A stretch of 64,000 nucleotides of DNA. Origin: Thermococcus indicus (lineage in GTDB: Archaea > Methanobacteriota_B > Thermococci > Thermococcales > Thermococcaceae). The stretch is taken from positions 496,001 through 560,000 of the forward strand of contig NZ_CP040846.1 of assembly GCF_006274605.1 (NCBI RefSeq). Reading direction: 5' to 3'. Under the pieces are notes generated by a model, which was not told the origin of the DNA, did no database searches, and worked only from the letters and a program-made list of their open reading frames with translations. A program made the translations under genes and the position numbers. Each line of letters starts with the position of its first letter. Positions within the stretch are counted from its first letter, which is position 1. Of this stretch, positions 44,036-53,080 are shown piece by piece.

Positions 44036-44807
44036 GTCTCTTCCTTTCCTTCAGCTTTCTCCATCCGTCCATTATCTCGCTTCTGACCTTTCTCTGCCCC
44101 TCTTTCGTGAGGTAGCCCTTTCTCCACGCGGCGTACATGATGCTGTTGAAGGCGAGCGTGGCCACAACCGCCAGAAGCAGAGAGTTGATGGCGACACCGG
44201 CTATCGTTCTCTGGGTTCTCCTGAACATTCCGAGGGCAACGTAGTCGTTGGGGGTCATGTGCTTCATGGGCAGAACAGCTCTCTCGGTGCCATCCTCCGG
44301 CATAAGGGAGAGCATGTGGTTCCATGTGACGACGTATACGTTGATGTGAGTCCCGTTAACGGTGCAGTTTGGTATTACCACCTTTTCCTCTTCCCAGAGG
44401 CAGCTTCCGTTCTCGAGGAGCCTTCCGTGGACGTTGGTGTGGTCATAGGTCTGGAAGTAGAAGGTGCCGTTGTCCGGGTTAACCTTCACAACCTCTATGT
44501 CCTGCGTCGCCCCGCCGTAAACGAGGCCGCGGAAGAAGCGGTAGAGCTTATCTATCAGTGAGTTGCTGAAGTACTCGTCCTCCCAGACTATGTAGTAGTA
44601 GAGGCTCCCATCGTAGTCCACCATGTAGAGTATTCCCATTGGCCTGTCGTCCGGGGCTGTATGGACGACCGGGGTGTAGAGGTCTATCATGTCGCTCTGC
44701 CCCGGCAGATAGCCTTCCATTGAATATCCACTTGAGGCGAGCCCAACGAACCAGAAGATAAGGAAGTTGAGAACGAGCCAGATGGTTATCCACTTCTTCG
44801 AGACCAT
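44028..44807 (-). CDS. Two-helix membrane protein with large extracellular domain
   Basis: No family is recognised. The 259-residue protein has a transmembrane helix at about residues 7-26 (WLVLNFLIFWFVGLASSGY), an extracytoplasmic domain of some 170 residues containing several N-glycosylation sequons (DNGT, ENGS, PNCT, NGTH) and a pair of Cys, a second helix near 205-228 (AGVAINSLLLAVVATLAFNSIMY), and a basic cytoplasmic tail. The ATG at 44807 follows GTGAAGG. Confidence 0.75.
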   Translation of the reverse strand: MVSKKWITIWLVLNFLIFWFVGLASSGYSMEGYLPGQSDMIDLYTPVVHTAPDDRPMGILYMVDYDGSLYYYIVWEDEYFSNSLIDKLYRFFRGLVYGGATQDIEVVKVNPDNGTFYFQTYDHTNVHGRLLENGSCLWEEEKVVIPNCTVNGTHINVYVVTWNHMLSLMPEDGTERAVLPMKHMTPNDYVALGMFRRTQRTIAGVAINSLLLAVVATLAFNSIMYAAWRKGYLTKEGQRKVRSEIMDGWRKLKERKRPK

Positions 44808-44836
44808 AACCTTCACTGAAATAAAAAGAAGAAGGC

Positions 44837-45991
44837 TCAGCCCTTAAGCTTTTCTATTACCTCCCTGAGGTTGGTGAGCATCTCCTCGATGTCCTCAAAT
44901 GTCATGTAGCCCATGTTTCCAATCCTGAAGGTCTTCTCGGCAACACTTCCGTAGCCCTTGGCCAGCTCAAAGCCGCGCTCGCGCATCGCGTTGTAGACGT
45001 CCACTCCCTTCATTCCCTCTGGGACGACGACCGCTGTGATGGTCGGGCTCTCGTAGCCAGGCTCGGCCAGAACGCCGAGTCCCATTTCCTTGACGCCTTC
45101 CCTTATCATCTCGCTCCTCTTCCTGTACATTCCAAGCCAGGCATCCTTGCCGCCCATCTTCTCGACTATCCTGAGCACGACGTTGAGGCCGAATATCTGC
45201 GGGAGCGGGGGAGTTGAGGGGGTTCCCTTCTTCTTGCCGTTGAACTTCTTGTAGAGCGGTAAGTCAAAGTACCAGCCGCGCTCGGGCATCTTCTCTGCGA
45301 TCTCAAAGACCCTCTCGCTCACAGCTGCAACGGCCAGGCCGGGCGGGACGCCGAAGGCTTTCTGGCTGCTCGCGAATATCATGTCGAGGCCCCACTTGTC
45401 AAATTTGATGTCCGCGCCGCCCATGGCCGAGACCGCATCGACGAAGAGCAGCTTGTCGTGCTCGTGAACGACCTTGGCCAGCTCGGGGAGCGGGTTCAGC
45501 ACGCCGGTAGAGGTCTCGTTGTAGGTTATGGTCACGGCATGAACGTCGGGGTTCTTTCTGAGGGCCTCGTCGAGCTCCTCTGGCTTGACGGCGTAGCCGG
45601 GCTCCTTCCTCAGAATGACTGCCTCCCTGCCGTTGGAGTTGACGACCTCGGCGAACCTGTCTCCAAACGCCCCCACGGTCGTGACGAGAACCTTTCCCCC
45701 TCTAGGAACGGTGTTCCTGACGGCCGCCTCCATGAATCCCGTTCCGGAGCTCGGGAAGAGTATCACTTCGCCTTTCTCGGCTTCGAGAAAAGCCTTGAGT
45801 CTGTTGAGGGTGTCAACGTGAACCTCCTTGGCCTCGGCCGAGCGGTGGCTGAACATCTGGACGCCCATTATCGCGAGAACCTCGGGGAAGCATGCAACCG
45901 GGCCGGCCGTAAAGAGCTTGTACTTCGGCTTGACGAGCTCGTACAGCTCCCTGTAGGCTTCTTCGTACTCCATTTCGAACCTGAGTTCCAT
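44837..45991 (-). CDS. Class V aminotransferase (serine-pyruvate/alanine-glyoxylate type)
   Basis: The 384-residue PLP enzyme matches the archaeal serine-pyruvate/aspartate aminotransferase group: FTAGPVACFPEVL, ILFPSSGTGFMEAAVRNTV, LFVDAVSAMGGADIKFDKWG with the cofactor Asp, and ASSQKAFGVPPGLA with the Schiff-base Lys. It may act in serine or alanine-glyoxylate metabolism; exact substrates are not readable. The frame opens upstream to 46072, but GAGGTG six bases before the ATG at 45991 supports that start. Confidence 0.9.
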   Translation of the reverse strand: MELRFEMEYEEAYRELYELVKPKYKLFTAGPVACFPEVLAIMGVQMFSHRSAEAKEVHVDTLNRLKAFLEAEKGEVILFPSSGTGFMEAAVRNTVPRGGKVLVTTVGAFGDRFAEVVNSNGREAVILRKEPGYAVKPEELDEALRKNPDVHAVTITYNETSTGVLNPLPELAKVVHEHDKLLFVDAVSAMGGADIKFDKWGLDMIFASSQKAFGVPPGLAVAAVSERVFEIAEKMPERGWYFDLPLYKKFNGKKKGTPSTPPLPQIFGLNVVLRIVEKMGGKDAWLGMYRKRSEMIREGVKEMGLGVLAEPGYESPTITAVVVPEGMKGVDVYNAMRERGFELAKGYGSVAEKTFRIGNMGYMTFEDIEEMLTNLREVIEKLKG

Positions 45992-46156
45992 CAGCATCAC
46001 CTCGGCGGGAGTTTGGAGGGGAGATATAAAAAGGGTTCGCTGGGGGCCTGCACCGATTGGTTGAAGTTCCACTCATTTATTCCATCGATAACTGAAAAAT
46101 CTTCGGCACGGTCAATACTTTTAAAAGTTTCACCCTAACGCTTAGAAGGTGGTCTG

Positions 46157-47323
46157 ATGGAAATAAGACGCCTCGCTGGAATAATCCTTCTCATCCTCTC
46201 CGCCTTCACAGGGACTATAGCCTTCCGCCTCGCCACCCCAGCCATAGCGTTCTATACGCGTGACATACTCAAGGCTTCGATGCTCTCCGTTTCAATCGTC
46301 TCGATGTCGTTCGTGCTCGCGAGGGCATTTTCGTCAGTCTTCGGCGGGTTGATGCTCGAAAGGGGCAAGAGGCTCGTCTATATCGGCGCGATAGCAATGA
46401 TGGGGAACGCCTTGGCGGTTCAACTCTATCCCCTGACCTCAACTTGGGTTCAGGTTGCGGGAATAAAGCTCCTCAACGGCTTCCTCAACGGTCTGAGCTG
46501 GCCGATGGCACAGTTTGTGATAGCGGTCGCAACGCCAAAGGAGATAAGGGCGAGGGTCACGGCGATATACTTCTTCTTCGGCAGCATCGCTTCCCTCCTC
46601 GGAAACTACGTCTACGCCTACACGATAGACCTCGGACTGGGCGGTCAGATGTGGATTTCCTCCGCGTTCTTTATCCTGACCGGCCTGATAATGGTGGCCA
46701 GCTACATCCTCCTCTATGAGAGGATAACGCCCAAGAGGAAGAAAACTCCCGACGGTGAAAGGCCAAGCCTCGACCCTAAGAGGGTTCTAATCATCGCCTC
46801 GTTGATGGCCGTTATAGTGGCCTTTACCTCTGGCGAGATAACCTACGTCTACGTCTCCGAGGCTTTGGGAATGGAGAAGGCAACGACCGCAACGCTCATC
46901 GGCTGGGCCGGTTTCCTCGCCGCGATGCTGAGCTACTTCGCCTCCTGGCTCGCCGACGTGAGGAGCGAGAGGCGGATGGTTCTGCTCACGTCCATAATGG
47001 CCGCGGTTTCTCCGCTTTTGGCAGCTATAAAGACCGCCCCGACGGTTTTCCTGGGGATATTCCTTGCCCTCTTCGCCTTTCAAAGCTTCAGACCGATTTC
47101 CAGAAAGGTCTTGGCGAGCTACCACCGCTCCTCCCTGGCTATCGGAGGCGTCAACGGCGTCCAGAACCTCTCGACCTTCCTCGGGGGGATGCTGTTTGGC
47201 TTTGCGTACTCGCTGGGCGAGCTCCATGGGGTTGTGACACTCAACCTTGCCCTGCTTGCATTTACTCCAGTTTCGGTGGCCCTGCTCTGGCAAGGCGTTA
47301 AGCTTAAAGGTGGTGGGAAGTGA
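46157..47323 (+). CDS. MFS transporter
   Basis: The 388-residue protein is a major facilitator family permease with about twelve transmembrane helices. The loop between helices 2 and 3 reads GGLMLERGKRLVYIG, a variant of the MFS motif A, and the mirrored loop in the second half is ASWLADVRSERRMVLL. A charged central loop (ERITPKRKKTPDGERPSLDPKR) divides the halves. Substrate is unknown. GAAGGTGGTCTG precedes the ATG; an ACTTTTAAAAG promoter element is at about 46117-46127. Confidence 0.88.
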   Translation: MEIRRLAGIILLILSAFTGTIAFRLATPAIAFYTRDILKASMLSVSIVSMSFVLARAFSSVFGGLMLERGKRLVYIGAIAMMGNALAVQLYPLTSTWVQVAGIKLLNGFLNGLSWPMAQFVIAVATPKEIRARVTAIYFFFGSIASLLGNYVYAYTIDLGLGGQMWISSAFFILTGLIMVASYILLYERITPKRKKTPDGERPSLDPKRVLIIASLMAVIVAFTSGEITYVYVSEALGMEKATTATLIGWAGFLAAMLSYFASWLADVRSERRMVLLTSIMAAVSPLLAAIKTAPTVFLGIFLALFAFQSFRPISRKVLASYHRSSLAIGGVNGVQNLSTFLGGMLFGFAYSLGELHGVVTLNLALLAFTPVSVALLWQGVKLKGGGK

Positions 47324-47349
47324 CAGCTGGTGTCGGCGAGCACTCCAAA

Positions 47350-47361
47350 ACTTTTATAAAA
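47350..47361 (+). promoter_or_regulatory. TATA box upstream of the L10e leader
   Basis: ACTTTTATAAAA lies 182 bases before the L10e start codon. Transcription from about 47383 would give an unusually long leader. A perfect 7-base inverted repeat (AGCTAAG, six-base loop, CTTAGCT) at 47371-47390 overlaps the expected start site. Confidence 0.55.
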
Positions 47362-47382
47362 GCGAGGGCAAGCTAAGTTTAG

Positions 47383-47535
47383 GCTTAGCTCTCATTGAGA
47401 TTACTGCGAAATGCCAATAACCCTTGGAGGGGTAACGGGCTCAAGACCGAGCCCTCGGGCCGATGTCCGAAACCGGCAACGGGAGTAGGAAAAGCCCGTA
47501 AACCGATTCACTCGGAGGTCAGGCTCATTTGGAGG
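47383..47535 (+). promoter_or_regulatory. Structured 5' leader of L10e or a small RNA gene
   Basis: This GC-rich, non-coding stretch between a strong TATA box and the L10e start can fold well. GGGCTC (47437-47442) pairs with GAGCCC (47449-47454) around a six-base loop. Alternatively ACGGGCT (47435-47441) pairs with AGCCCGT (47493-47499). The two options exclude each other. A third stem is CCGA/TCGG at 47503-47515. I could not identify C/D boxes or a clear H/ACA signature. It could be a regulatory leader or a separate ncRNA. Confidence 0.4.
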
Positions 47536-47542
47536 TGAGAGT

Positions 47543-48091
47543 ATGGGACTGAGACCAGCCAAGATTGATAGGGACGTTGACAAGCCCGCTTACACGAGGA
47601 GGGAATACATACGCGGTGCGCCCGGTCCGAAGATAACGATCTTCGACATGGGCAACCTTTCGGCTGAATTCCAGTACGAGGTCAGCCTTCACGCCGAGCA
47701 GGCCATGCAGATAAGGCAGAACGCCCTCGAGGCCATCCGTATCCAGGTGAACAGGTACCTCCAGAAGAACGTCGGTAGGAGCAACTACCACTTCAAGATA
47801 AGGATTTACCCGTTCCAGGTTCTCCGTGAGAACCCGATGGCTACCGGAAGGAAGGCCGACCGTTACGGAAACGGTATGAGGAGGCCCTTTGGAAAGCCGA
47901 TAGGCCTCGCCGCCCGCGTCAAGAAGGACCAGAAGATACTCACCGTCTGGGTGAACGAGAACCACCTCAAGTTCGCCCTCGGCGCCATGCACAGGGCCAA
48001 GATGAAGCTGCCCTACAGCGCCTACTACAGGATCTACGACAAGGAAGGCAACGACATCACCAGCAAGGTTCTCTCGACCATGAAGCGCTGA
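47543..48091 (+). CDS. rpl10e: 50S ribosomal protein L10e (uL16)
   Basis: This large-subunit protein lies near the peptidyl-transferase and tRNA-binding region. The 182-residue sequence is typical of archaeal L10e: [60 protein letters not shown] and [27 protein letters not shown] precedes the ATG. It is monocistronic here and lies outside the main ribosomal operon. Confidence 0.96.
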   Translation: MGLRPAKIDRDVDKPAYTRREYIRGAPGPKITIFDMGNLSAEFQYEVSLHAEQAMQIRQNALEAIRIQVNRYLQKNVGRSNYHFKIRIYPFQVLRENPMATGRKADRYGNGMRRPFGKPIGLAARVKKDQKILTVWVNENHLKFALGAMHRAKMKLPYSAYYRIYDKEGNDITSKVLSTMKR

Positions 48092-48213
48092 AGCACAGCG
48101 CTTGTCCTCTTCTACATTTTCATAACCCCTTGTGTTTGCGCTTTTGAGGGATGTTTTTGCCATATATTCATAATGATTATTAACGATGCAGTCCAACTTA
48201 GACTGGTGGGATG

Positions 48214-49356
48214 ATGGTAAGCTCAAGCTTTAGGGTAACCCTTCTCAAACTCGGCCTCCCCGAGAACAGGCTGGTGGTTCTTGAAGGCAAGGGTGGAGTG
48301 GTGGAGGGCGAATTCGAAGGCATCAGGTACGTTCGCTTTAGGGATTCCGCAAGGGGCTTCCGGCGTGGAACGGTCGTCTTTGAGAACGGCGATGTCGTTC
48401 TTGGATTCCCCCACATAAAGCGCGTCGTCCAGCTGGAGAGGGGGATAAAGCGGGTCTTTAAGAACAAACCCTTCTATGTCGAGGAGAAGGTGGATGGCTA
48501 CAACGTCCGCGTCGTTAAAGTTAAGGACAGGGTTCTCGCTCTAACGAGGGGCGGCTTCGTATGTCCCTTCACGACGGAGAGGATACTGGACTTCATAAAC
48601 GAGGAGTTCTTCAAAGATTACCCCAACCTCGTCCTCGCCGGCGAAATGGCCGGGCCAGAGAGCCCGTACATCGTCGAGGGGCCGCCCTACGTGAAGGAGG
48701 ACATCGAGTTCTTCCTCTTTGACATCCAGGAGAAGGGGACTGGAAGGAGCCTTCCGGTGGGGGAGAGGTATAAACTTGCCGAGGAGTACGGCATTCGTCA
48801 CGTTGAAACTTTCGGCCTCTACGACCGTTCAAAAATTGAGGAGCTGCATGAGCTGATCGAAAGGCTCAGCAGGGAGAGGAGAGAGGGCATCGTCATGAAA
48901 ACGCCCGACATGAAGAGAATCGCGAAGTACGTAACGCCCTACGCTAACATCAACGACATCAAAATAGGCTCCCACATATTCTTTGACCTGCCCCACGGCT
49001 ACTTCATGGGACGGATTAAGCGCCTTGCTTTCTACCTCGCGGAGAGGCACATCAAGGGCGAGGAGTTCGACGAATATGCTAAGGCCCTCGGAAAGGCCCT
49101 CCTCCGGCCCTTCGTCGAGAGCATCCACGAGGTCGCCAACGGCGGCGAGGTCGAGGAGGTCTTCACGGTGAGGGTGAAGAACATAAGCACCGCCCACAGG
49201 ATGGTGACCCACTTCGAAAGGCTCGGCGTGAAAATCCACATCGAGGACATCGAGGATCTGGGCAACGGCTACTGGCGGATAACCTTCAAGAGGGTTTATC
49301 CCGACGCCACGCGCGAGATGAGGGAGCTGTGGAACGGCAGGGCTTTCGTGGACTGA
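48214..49356 (+). CDS. ATP-dependent RNA ligase (archaeal Rnl3 type)
   Basis: This 380-residue protein matches the homodimeric archaeal RNA ligase family (Pyrococcus Pab1020/Methanothermobacter Rnl). The nucleotidyl-transferase motif I is EEKVDGYNVR with Lys92 as the expected AMP acceptor; motif IIIa/IV regions appear as FFLFDIQEKG and REGIVMKTPDMKRIAKYV. A helical C-terminal domain for dimerisation follows. These ligases circularise or seal RNA 5'-phosphate to 3'-OH ends. Of two adjacent ATGs (48211, 48214), the second has better spacing to GGTGGG. Confidence 0.92.
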   Translation: MVSSSFRVTLLKLGLPENRLVVLEGKGGVVEGEFEGIRYVRFRDSARGFRRGTVVFENGDVVLGFPHIKRVVQLERGIKRVFKNKPFYVEEKVDGYNVRVVKVKDRVLALTRGGFVCPFTTERILDFINEEFFKDYPNLVLAGEMAGPESPYIVEGPPYVKEDIEFFLFDIQEKGTGRSLPVGERYKLAEEYGIRHVETFGLYDRSKIEELHELIERLSRERREGIVMKTPDMKRIAKYVTPYANINDIKIGSHIFFDLPHGYFMGRIKRLAFYLAERHIKGEEFDEYAKALGKALLRPFVESIHEVANGGEVEEVFTVRVKNISTAHRMVTHFERLGVKIHIEDIEDLGNGYWRITFKRVYPDATREMRELWNGRAFVD

Positions 49357-50023
49357 GCAATGCTTCAAAAATTATTCCTGTGGAGATTATCTTGGGGAGG
49401 ATAATCTTTGTGGGTTGAAAGTTTGCCCACACCCCTGATTTTTCCATCTGGAGATTCGGCGGATGAAGTTCCGGACACTAATCCAGCTCAGTGCTAATGG
49501 CGGTTGGTCACTTTAACTTGCACTCCTACAAGTAACTTGCGGGGGTGCAAGTTGATTTTACACGTTTTTGTTCTATGATGTCAATTTTAGGACATTCTGA
49601 GATTCTGGCGAACTCATGTATGTGGAGATGGATTCGTCTGGTTTTTGTAGGGAAAAGCTTGGCCAAAGAAACTTTTCTGGCGAAAAGTTTCATCAAAATC
49701 AGTCAAAAACATTCCGCCAGTGCTGAAGCTTTTAGAAAAAGCTTCGCCAAAAGTTGGTAGCTCTTCTTGAGGCTGTGCTCTGAAGATGGGGTTTTCAGGT
49801 CAGGTGCCAACGTTCCAAGTGAGAACCTGTTTTAAGTTCCTTTGACGAGGGTTTAACTTGAAAAAGACGCCCGTAGGGCGTCAAAAAGGCAAACCTAACC
49901 TAAGGATGAATTTTGGGCAGATTCTCTATGTTAAACGCTCCAGCCATGATAAAACCCCTTGAAAATCAGCACGTCAAAAGGAGCTACAAATTTTGATGAA
50001 ACTTTGCCCAGCAAAGTTTCCGA

Positions 50024-50047
50024 GGGGTGTGGGGGTGTTAGCCCCCC
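50024..50047 (+). repeat. Direct repeat copy 1 (G-run hairpin)
   Basis: A 24-base segment with GGGGGT, GTTA and GCCCCC differs at one base from the copy at 51015-51038, 991 bases away. In copy 2 the stem is perfect (GGGGGC/GCCCCC); here it contains one G-T pair. Confidence 0.8.
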
Positions 50048-50328
50048 AGCAACCTTTGCCTGCGCAAAGGTTGACCAAATGATTCTGACTTTATTTAATC
50101 GTATTGGAGCAGTTCGTACGTGTTTTAAAATGGGTAGACTTTTAGAAGGCTTTCTTGAGTAAAAATGAGAAATGTTCGCTGGGTTTCTCTTTTCTGCGCC
50201 CTTCGGGCGCCATTAAACGTAAACCCCTCTGAAAAGTCAATTCAATTGTGAAAGCCACTTGAGATAAGGCACATGGAAAGCACGTACGAACTTTGATGAA
50301 ACTTTGCGGAGGCAAAGTTTCTTTCCGT

Positions 50329-50366
50329 GGGGTGGAACCCCACTTCGGGGGTTTGAGAGTACAGAG
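50329..50366 (+). repeat. Direct repeat copy 1 ending in TTTGAGAGTACAGAG
   Basis: This 38-base segment starts with a GGGGT/ACCCC hairpin and ends TTTGAGAGTACAGAG. It matches 51064-51101 at 35 of 38 positions. The single-stranded tail is conserved better than the hairpin arms. Confidence 0.8.
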
Positions 50367-51014
50367 CAAGCTTTAACAAAGCTTGACCAAAAGATCGTGA
50401 TTTTTTAAGATAGTGCCCTTGAAGATGGATTCATTTCAAAATCAGCCATTAAGAAGTTGGATCCTTCGAACAGACTTGTTCACATGGGTTCTACTTGAAC
50501 CGCGCTCCTTCGGAGCGCTAAAAAACTTGAACCCCTTCTGAAATGCCTCCTTGGAACGAATCCGACACTCACAAAGTAAATTCTAGAGAATCCACTTAAG
50601 GACACTCATTACAGACAGAATCACGAACCTTGATCAAACTCTGCGGGACTGTCGTCCCTTGCGTCGAGCGGAGCTCGACGTCGCGCAGGCGAACAAGCTT
50701 TTAGAAAAAGCTTGACCAAAAGAGTTCCCTTTCTGTCAAATCGGCAGAGAATAAAAGTGTGCACTATCAAAGCAGTACCTTTTAAATCAGGGTTTAATCC
50801 CTGAATGAGCTATTGAAGAGGTTTTACGTCTTCTTGGCGTCCAAAGGACGCCTTGGGGGAGTGAAACATTATAAAACTGCTATATGCAGAGTAACCCTAC
50901 CAAAAATCAGCATTATCAAAATCGCACACAAATTTTCCGCCAGCGCTCCTTGGGAAGCGAAGCTTCCCGAGGTGTTGAGGCTTTGCCTCAACATGCGAAG
51001 CAGGGGCTGTTTGG

Positions 51015-51038
51015 GGGGTGTGGGGGCGTTAGCCCCCC
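51015..51038 (+). repeat. Direct repeat copy 2 (G-run hairpin)
   Basis: Second copy of the 50024 segment, with a perfect six-base GGGGGC/GCCCCC stem and a GTTA loop. Confidence 0.8.
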
Positions 51039-51063
51039 GGTAGTTTAAAAAGAACTGGGGTGC

Positions 51064-51101
51064 GGGGTGAAACCCCGCATCGGGGGTTTGAGAGTACAGA
51101 G
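51064..51101 (+). repeat. Direct repeat copy 2 ending in TTTGAGAGTACAGAG
   Basis: Second copy of the 50329 segment. Its hairpin extends outward to TGCGGGGT/ACCCCGCA at 51061-51079. It is followed by AAGGGGGC/GCCCCCTT with a GGA loop at 51106-51124, the last hairpin of the array. Confidence 0.8.
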
Positions 51102-51186
51102 AGATAAGGGGGCGGAGCCCCCTTGTCTTTCGTTTGCAAAAAATTTGTATACCTCCAAACCCAAAAAAGGGTGGAACGGTTCGAAA

Positions 51187-51200
51187 GCCTTTTAAATAGT
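51187..51200 (+). promoter_or_regulatory. TATA box of the ribosomal protein operon
   Basis: GCCTTTTAAATAGT lies about 55-68 bases before the methyltransferase ATG at 51255. It is the only clear promoter before the long rightward gene train, so it probably drives the ribosomal operon. Confidence 0.55.
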
Positions 51201-51254
51201 CTCCATAGACCCCACTTCAGCGTTAAAGTACCCACAGCAAAGGATGACGGAAAA

Positions 51255-52025
51255 ATGGCCTGGCACATCTTCATTCCAGATTCGCTCCTTGAAGAGACCG
51301 ACGACCCCAAAATCCGGACGTACAAGGTTGGGCAGATAGCCAGGGCCGCTGCAATCTTCGGCGTTGAGCACGTGTGGGTTTACAGGGCCGGCGGCAGGGA
51401 CGGAAGGTTCATCAAAACAATCCTTGAGTACGCGGAAACGCCCCAGTACCTCAGAAAGAGGCTGTTCCCCCTCATGCCGGAGCTCCGCTATGTTGGCGTC
51501 ATCCCGCCGCTAAGAACTCCCCACCACAAGCTCAAGGGGAAACCGAGGGTCGGGGAGATCCGCGAGGGCTTCGCCTTCCGGAAGGGAAGGAGAACCTACG
51601 CGGACATCGGTCTCGACGACCTCGCCGCGGTGGAGGGGGACGTTGAGGGGCGCGCAACTTTCAGAATCGTCTCAGCAAGGCCTCTCAGGGTGATACCAGC
51701 GAAGCCAGAGGAGTACTGGGGGTACAGTGTGCATCTCACGAGGAAGTCACTGGCAAAAACACTTAAAAAGGCCAGGCTGGATTTGGCGATTGCCACCTCC
51801 CGGAGGGGGCGTGACATTCGAGAGGTGAAGCTTCCCCCGCTCGAGGGGGAGGTCGGATTCGTGTTTGGCTCACCGAGGAAAGGCGTGATGGAGCTCCTCG
51901 GCGAGGAGGAATATGACTTTGATCTAATCCTCAACACCATTCCAAATCAGCGGACGGCCACCGTCCGCACCGAGGAGGCCGTGTTGGCCACACTCGCGGT
52001 GTTTAATCTCATAAGGAGGGATTGA
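51255..52025 (+). CDS. SPOUT-class RNA methyltransferase (C9orf114 family)
   Basis: The 256-residue protein matches the putative RNA methyltransferase family that commonly sits before rpl3 in archaea. It has an alpha/beta N-terminus ([23 protein letters not shown]), an inserted OB-like domain in the middle, and a C-terminal knot region ([21 protein letters not shown]...[26 protein letters not shown]) typical of SPOUT cofactor binding. Target RNA is unknown. The frame extends 44 codons upstream into the hairpin array, but ATG 51255 is where homologs begin. rpl3 follows directly. Confidence 0.85.
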   Translation: MAWHIFIPDSLLEETDDPKIRTYKVGQIARAAAIFGVEHVWVYRAGGRDGRFIKTILEYAETPQYLRKRLFPLMPELRYVGVIPPLRTPHHKLKGKPRVGEIREGFAFRKGRRTYADIGLDDLAAVEGDVEGRATFRIVSARPLRVIPAKPEEYWGYSVHLTRKSLAKTLKKARLDLAIATSRRGRDIREVKLPPLEGEVGFVFGSPRKGVMELLGEEEYDFDLILNTIPNQRTATVRTEEAVLATLAVFNLIRRD

Positions 52026-52026
52026 G

Positions 52027-53070
52027 ATGGGAAAAATACACAGGCCAAGGAGAGGTTCACTGGCTTACTCCCCGAGAAAGAGGGCTAGGAGTGTAGTCCC
52101 AAGAATCAAGAAGTGGCCGAAGGACAGTGAGGTCAGGATGCTCGGTTTCGCCGGCTACAAGGCTGGCATGACCCACGTCCTCATGATCGACGACAGGCCA
52201 GGGCTCACCAAGGGCAAGGAGATCTTCATGCCGGTCACTATCGTGGAAGTCCCGCCGCTCTTCGTCTACGGCATCAGGGCCTACAGGCAGGGCTACCTCG
52301 GTCTCGAGACCGCCACCGAGGTCTGGTTCCACGAGCTCAACGACCACGTCAAGAGGCGCATAAAGACCCTGCCGAAGAACTACGACGAGGATGCGTTCAA
52401 GGCCAAGCTTGCCCAGCTTGAGGAGCTTATCGAGGGCGGCGAGATAGTTGACGTCAGGCTTCTCGTCCACACCCAGCCGTGGCTCATCAAGCTCAAGAAG
52501 AAGCCCGAGGTCATGGAGTACGCCATCGGTGGCGACGACGTCAAGGCCAAGTTCGAGTACGCCAAGGAGAAGATAGGCAAGGAGCTCCGCGCGAGCGAGG
52601 TTCTCCACGAGGGTGAGCTCCTCGACATCATCGCCGTCACCAAGGGTAAGGGAACCCAGGGCCCGGTCAAGCGCTGGGGTGTCAAGATACAGTTCCACAA
52701 GGCCCAGAGGGCTGGCAAGGCCAGGCACATCGGTAACCTCGGTCCGTGGCACCCGACCAGGGTCATGTGGACCGTCCCCCTCGCGGGTCAGATGGGCTTC
52801 CACCACAGGACCGAGTTCAACAAGAGGCTCATCGCCATAGGTGAGAACGGCGTTCTCAAGCTCGGTGACAAGAAGGAGATTGAGATCACTCCGAAGGGCG
52901 GCTTCCCGCACTACGGTGTCATAAGGAGCGACTTCCTCATGATACAGGGCACCGTTCCGGGAGCCTTCAAGAGGATCATCAGGGTCAGGCCGGCTATAAG
53001 GGCGCCGAAGAAGAGGCCGCCGGTTGAGAGGCCGCAGATAACCTACGTCAGTAGGGAATCCAAGCAGTGA
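52027..53070 (+). CDS. rpl3: 50S ribosomal protein L3
   Basis: The 347-residue L3 (uL3) nucleates large-subunit assembly near the peptidyl-transferase centre. Typical archaeal segments are [51 protein letters not shown] and [20 protein letters not shown]. It is the first ribosomal gene of the operon and follows the methyltransferase stop with one base between. Confidence 0.97.
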   Translation: MGKIHRPRRGSLAYSPRKRARSVVPRIKKWPKDSEVRMLGFAGYKAGMTHVLMIDDRPGLTKGKEIFMPVTIVEVPPLFVYGIRAYRQGYLGLETATEVWFHELNDHVKRRIKTLPKNYDEDAFKAKLAQLEELIEGGEIVDVRLLVHTQPWLIKLKKKPEVMEYAIGGDDVKAKFEYAKEKIGKELRASEVLHEGELLDIIAVTKGKGTQGPVKRWGVKIQFHKAQRAGKARHIGNLGPWHPTRVMWTVPLAGQMGFHHRTEFNKRLIAIGENGVLKLGDKKEIEITPKGGFPHYGVIRSDFLMIQGTVPGAFKRIIRVRPAIRAPKKRPPVERPQITYVSRESKQ

Positions 53071-53080
53071 GGTGAGATAG

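Larger units (their letters stand above)
49357..51134. repeat. Gene-free array of short-loop inverted repeats
   Basis: This 1.8-kb stretch has no convincing gene. I count about 23 perfect or near-perfect inverted repeats with arms of 6-10 bases and loops mostly of 3-4 bases. They fall into classes: (a) GAAACTTTGC/GCAAAGTTTC at 49998 and 50298, with an inverted relative at 49669; (b) AAGCTT-type stems followed by GACCAAA or similar at 49725, 50051, 50367 and 50694; (e) GC-rich stems such as GACGCCC/GGGCGTC at 49866, 50196, 50502 and 50836. The b-to-b steps are 326, 316 and 327 bases, the e-to-e steps 330, 306 and 334. Small open frames here change the hairpin motifs into repeated peptide scraps and lack start signals. 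Confidence 0.85.

Noticed and set aside
47401-47583. 60-codon open frame opposite the L10e leader
   Set aside because: No ribosome binding site, and it is antisense to a structured leader and the start of L10e.
49959-50162. 67-codon open frame inside the hairpin array
   Set aside because: It reads through hairpin arms, giving repeated peptide scraps such as NFDETLPSKVS, and has no ribosome binding site. Other small frames here (49545-49760, 50142-50369, 50813-51043) fail for the same reason.
49357-51134. CRISPR array
   Set aside because: There are no identical direct repeats at 60-70 base spacing; the recurring elements are diverse palindromes about 320 bases apart, and no cas gene is near.
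49357-51134. Replication origin
   Set aside because: No cdc6/orc1 gene nearby and no origin-recognition-box-like repeats seen; AT content is not concentrated in an unwinding element. Not excluded, but unsupported.
51123-51254. N-terminal extension of the RNA methyltransferase
   Set aside because: The extension lies in the array edge and across the TATA element; homologs begin near MAWHIFIPD, so the ATG at 51255 is kept.
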